Below, in pieces: positions 63,362 to 64,000 of a DNA stretch of 64,000 bases. Under the pieces are notes generated by a model. The model did not search any database and was not told the origin of the DNA. It worked only from the letters and a program-made list of their open reading frames with translations. The translations under genes and the position numbers were made by a program. Within the stretch, counting starts at the first letter, position 1, and every line of letters begins with the position of its first letter. Origin of the DNA: Barnesiella sp. WM24 (GTDB taxonomy: Bacteria > Bacteroidota > Bacteroidia > Bacteroidales > Muribaculaceae); contig NZ_SPPC01000002.1 in assembly GCF_004570975.1 (NCBI RefSeq), positions 124,001 to 188,000 on the forward strand, in the 5' to 3' direction.

Positions 63362-64000
63362 ATGGCAAAACCAATTAAAAAAACCATCGAGCTCGGTGAC
63401 GGACGTACGATCACCCTTGAGACGGGCAAGCTCGCCAAGCAAGCCGATGGAGCGGTAGAACTGCGCATGGGCAACACAATGCTCCTCGCGACAGTAGTGT
63501 CAGCCAAGGAGGCTGGCGAAGGGGTCGACTTCATGCCCCTGCAGGTAGAATACAAAGAGAAGTTTTCATCCAACGGTCGCTTTCCCGGCGGCTTCTTGAA
63601 ACGCGAGGGCCGCGCTTCGGATTATGAAATCCTTACCGCACGTCTTGTTGACCGTGTGCTCCGCCCTCTTTTCCCGGACAATTATCACGCCGACACATTT
63701 GTAAACATCATCATGTTCTCAGCCGACGGCGAGGACATGCCCGACGCTCTTGCCGGACTTGCAGCATCGGCTGCACTCGCAGTGAGCGACATCCCCTTCA
63801 ACGGACCTATCTCTGAAGTGCGCGTAGCCCGCGTCAACGGAGAGTTTGTAATCGACCCGACATTTGAACAGCTGAAGAGCGCCGACATGGAGCTTATGGT
63901 AGGCGCTACCTACGACAATATCATGATGGTCGAGGGCGAGATGAGCGAAGTGTCGGAAGCCGACCTGCTTGCCGCGCTCAAAGCAGCCCACGATGCCATC
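63362..64000 (+). CDS. pnp: Polyribonucleotide nucleotidyltransferase (partial)
   Basis: The first 213 codons of PNPase; the gene continues past the right edge. The first RNase PH domain is clear: [78 protein letters not shown] (phosphate/RNA-binding FxxGxxxRREGR-type loop) and [12 protein letters not shown]. It degrades RNA 3' to 5' with phosphate, releasing nucleoside diphosphates. It has its own promoter and is not part of the preceding peptide locus. Confidence 0.96.
   Translation, partial: MAKPIKKTIELGDGRTITLETGKLAKQADGAVELRMGNTMLLATVVSAKEAGEGVDFMPLQVEYKEKFSSNGRFPGGFLKREGRASDYEILTARLVDRVLRPLFPDNYHADTFVNIIMFSADGEDMPDALAGLAASAALAVSDIPFNGPISEVRVARVNGEFVIDPTFEQLKSADMELMVGATYDNIMMVEGEMSEVSEADLLAALKAAHDAI

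Noticed and set aside
1-64000. CRISPR array, tRNA or rRNA genes
   Set aside because: No regularly spaced direct repeats and no cloverleaf or rRNA-like sequence were noticed in any intergenic region.

Overview
The window is chromosomal DNA of a Bacteroidales bacterium, most likely a gut Muribaculaceae (S24-7) relative; the family level is an inference from the kinds of proteins present. Signs of the phylum are the many TAnnTTTG -7 boxes, sometimes with a TTG/TTTG about 19-20 nt upstream, the scarcity of Shine-Dalgarno sites, the stacks of SPII lipoproteins, and families such as DUF4493, PCMD, DUF4954, DUF4491, DUF4595, DUF3244 and OMP_b-brl_3.

Layout. 1-10.1 kb: a leftward operon of surface lipoproteins (three DUF4493-type proteins and the start of a fourth gene), a repeated-domain lipoprotein, then a divergent PCMD lipoprotein plus beta-barrel pair. 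10.1-18.1 kb: acyl-CoA ligase, mtaB / LpxL-like acyltransferase / GT2 glycosyltransferase in overlapping order, a stand-alone TonB-receptor-like barrel and a P-loop kinase. 18.4-22.4 kb: thrS-infC-rpmI-rplT and a convergent ECF sigma factor. 22.7-25.6 kb: menaquinone genes menB-menC-menE, followed directly by a decayed IS5-family element whose 3-bp target duplication is the menE stop codon. 26.5-35.4 kb: a membrane protein, a DUF4595-like lipoprotein with a 10-bp poly-G tract in its promoter, a Crp/Fnr regulator, aroE, comEC, argE-like peptidase, parE and coaD. 35.4-51.6 kb: C-terminal processing protease, hflX, DUF4954 protein, a thioredoxin-fold lipoprotein without redox cysteines, three glycosyltransferases, greA, HIT protein, ketopantoate-reductase-like protein, rpsA, DUF4491, TPM protein and dGTPase. 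63.36 kb to the end: start of pnp.

The most unusual region is 51.8-63.1 kb. It reads as a complete, mainly AT-rich ribosomally made peptide (RiPP) locus: a membrane-anchored TPR/helix-turn-helix regulator, a secreted DUF3244-like protein, a 91-residue precursor with a double-glycine leader and ten cysteines in a repeating spacing, a radical SAM/SPASM maturase, two paralogous outer-membrane barrel proteins, a C39-peptidase ABC exporter, and a 67-residue single-pass membrane protein that may be a reduced HlyD-type adaptor. I see no full HlyD, TolC or obvious immunity gene. The proposed logic is: precursor made, cysteine-rich core modified by the radical SAM enzyme, leader removed and peptide exported by the C39 transporter, and the two barrels acting at the outer membrane. 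The regulator gene changes base composition sharply inside its own reading frame near 52.24 kb, and a nine-codon vestige of a further receptor gene lies before the exporter, so the locus shows marks of transfer and rearrangement.
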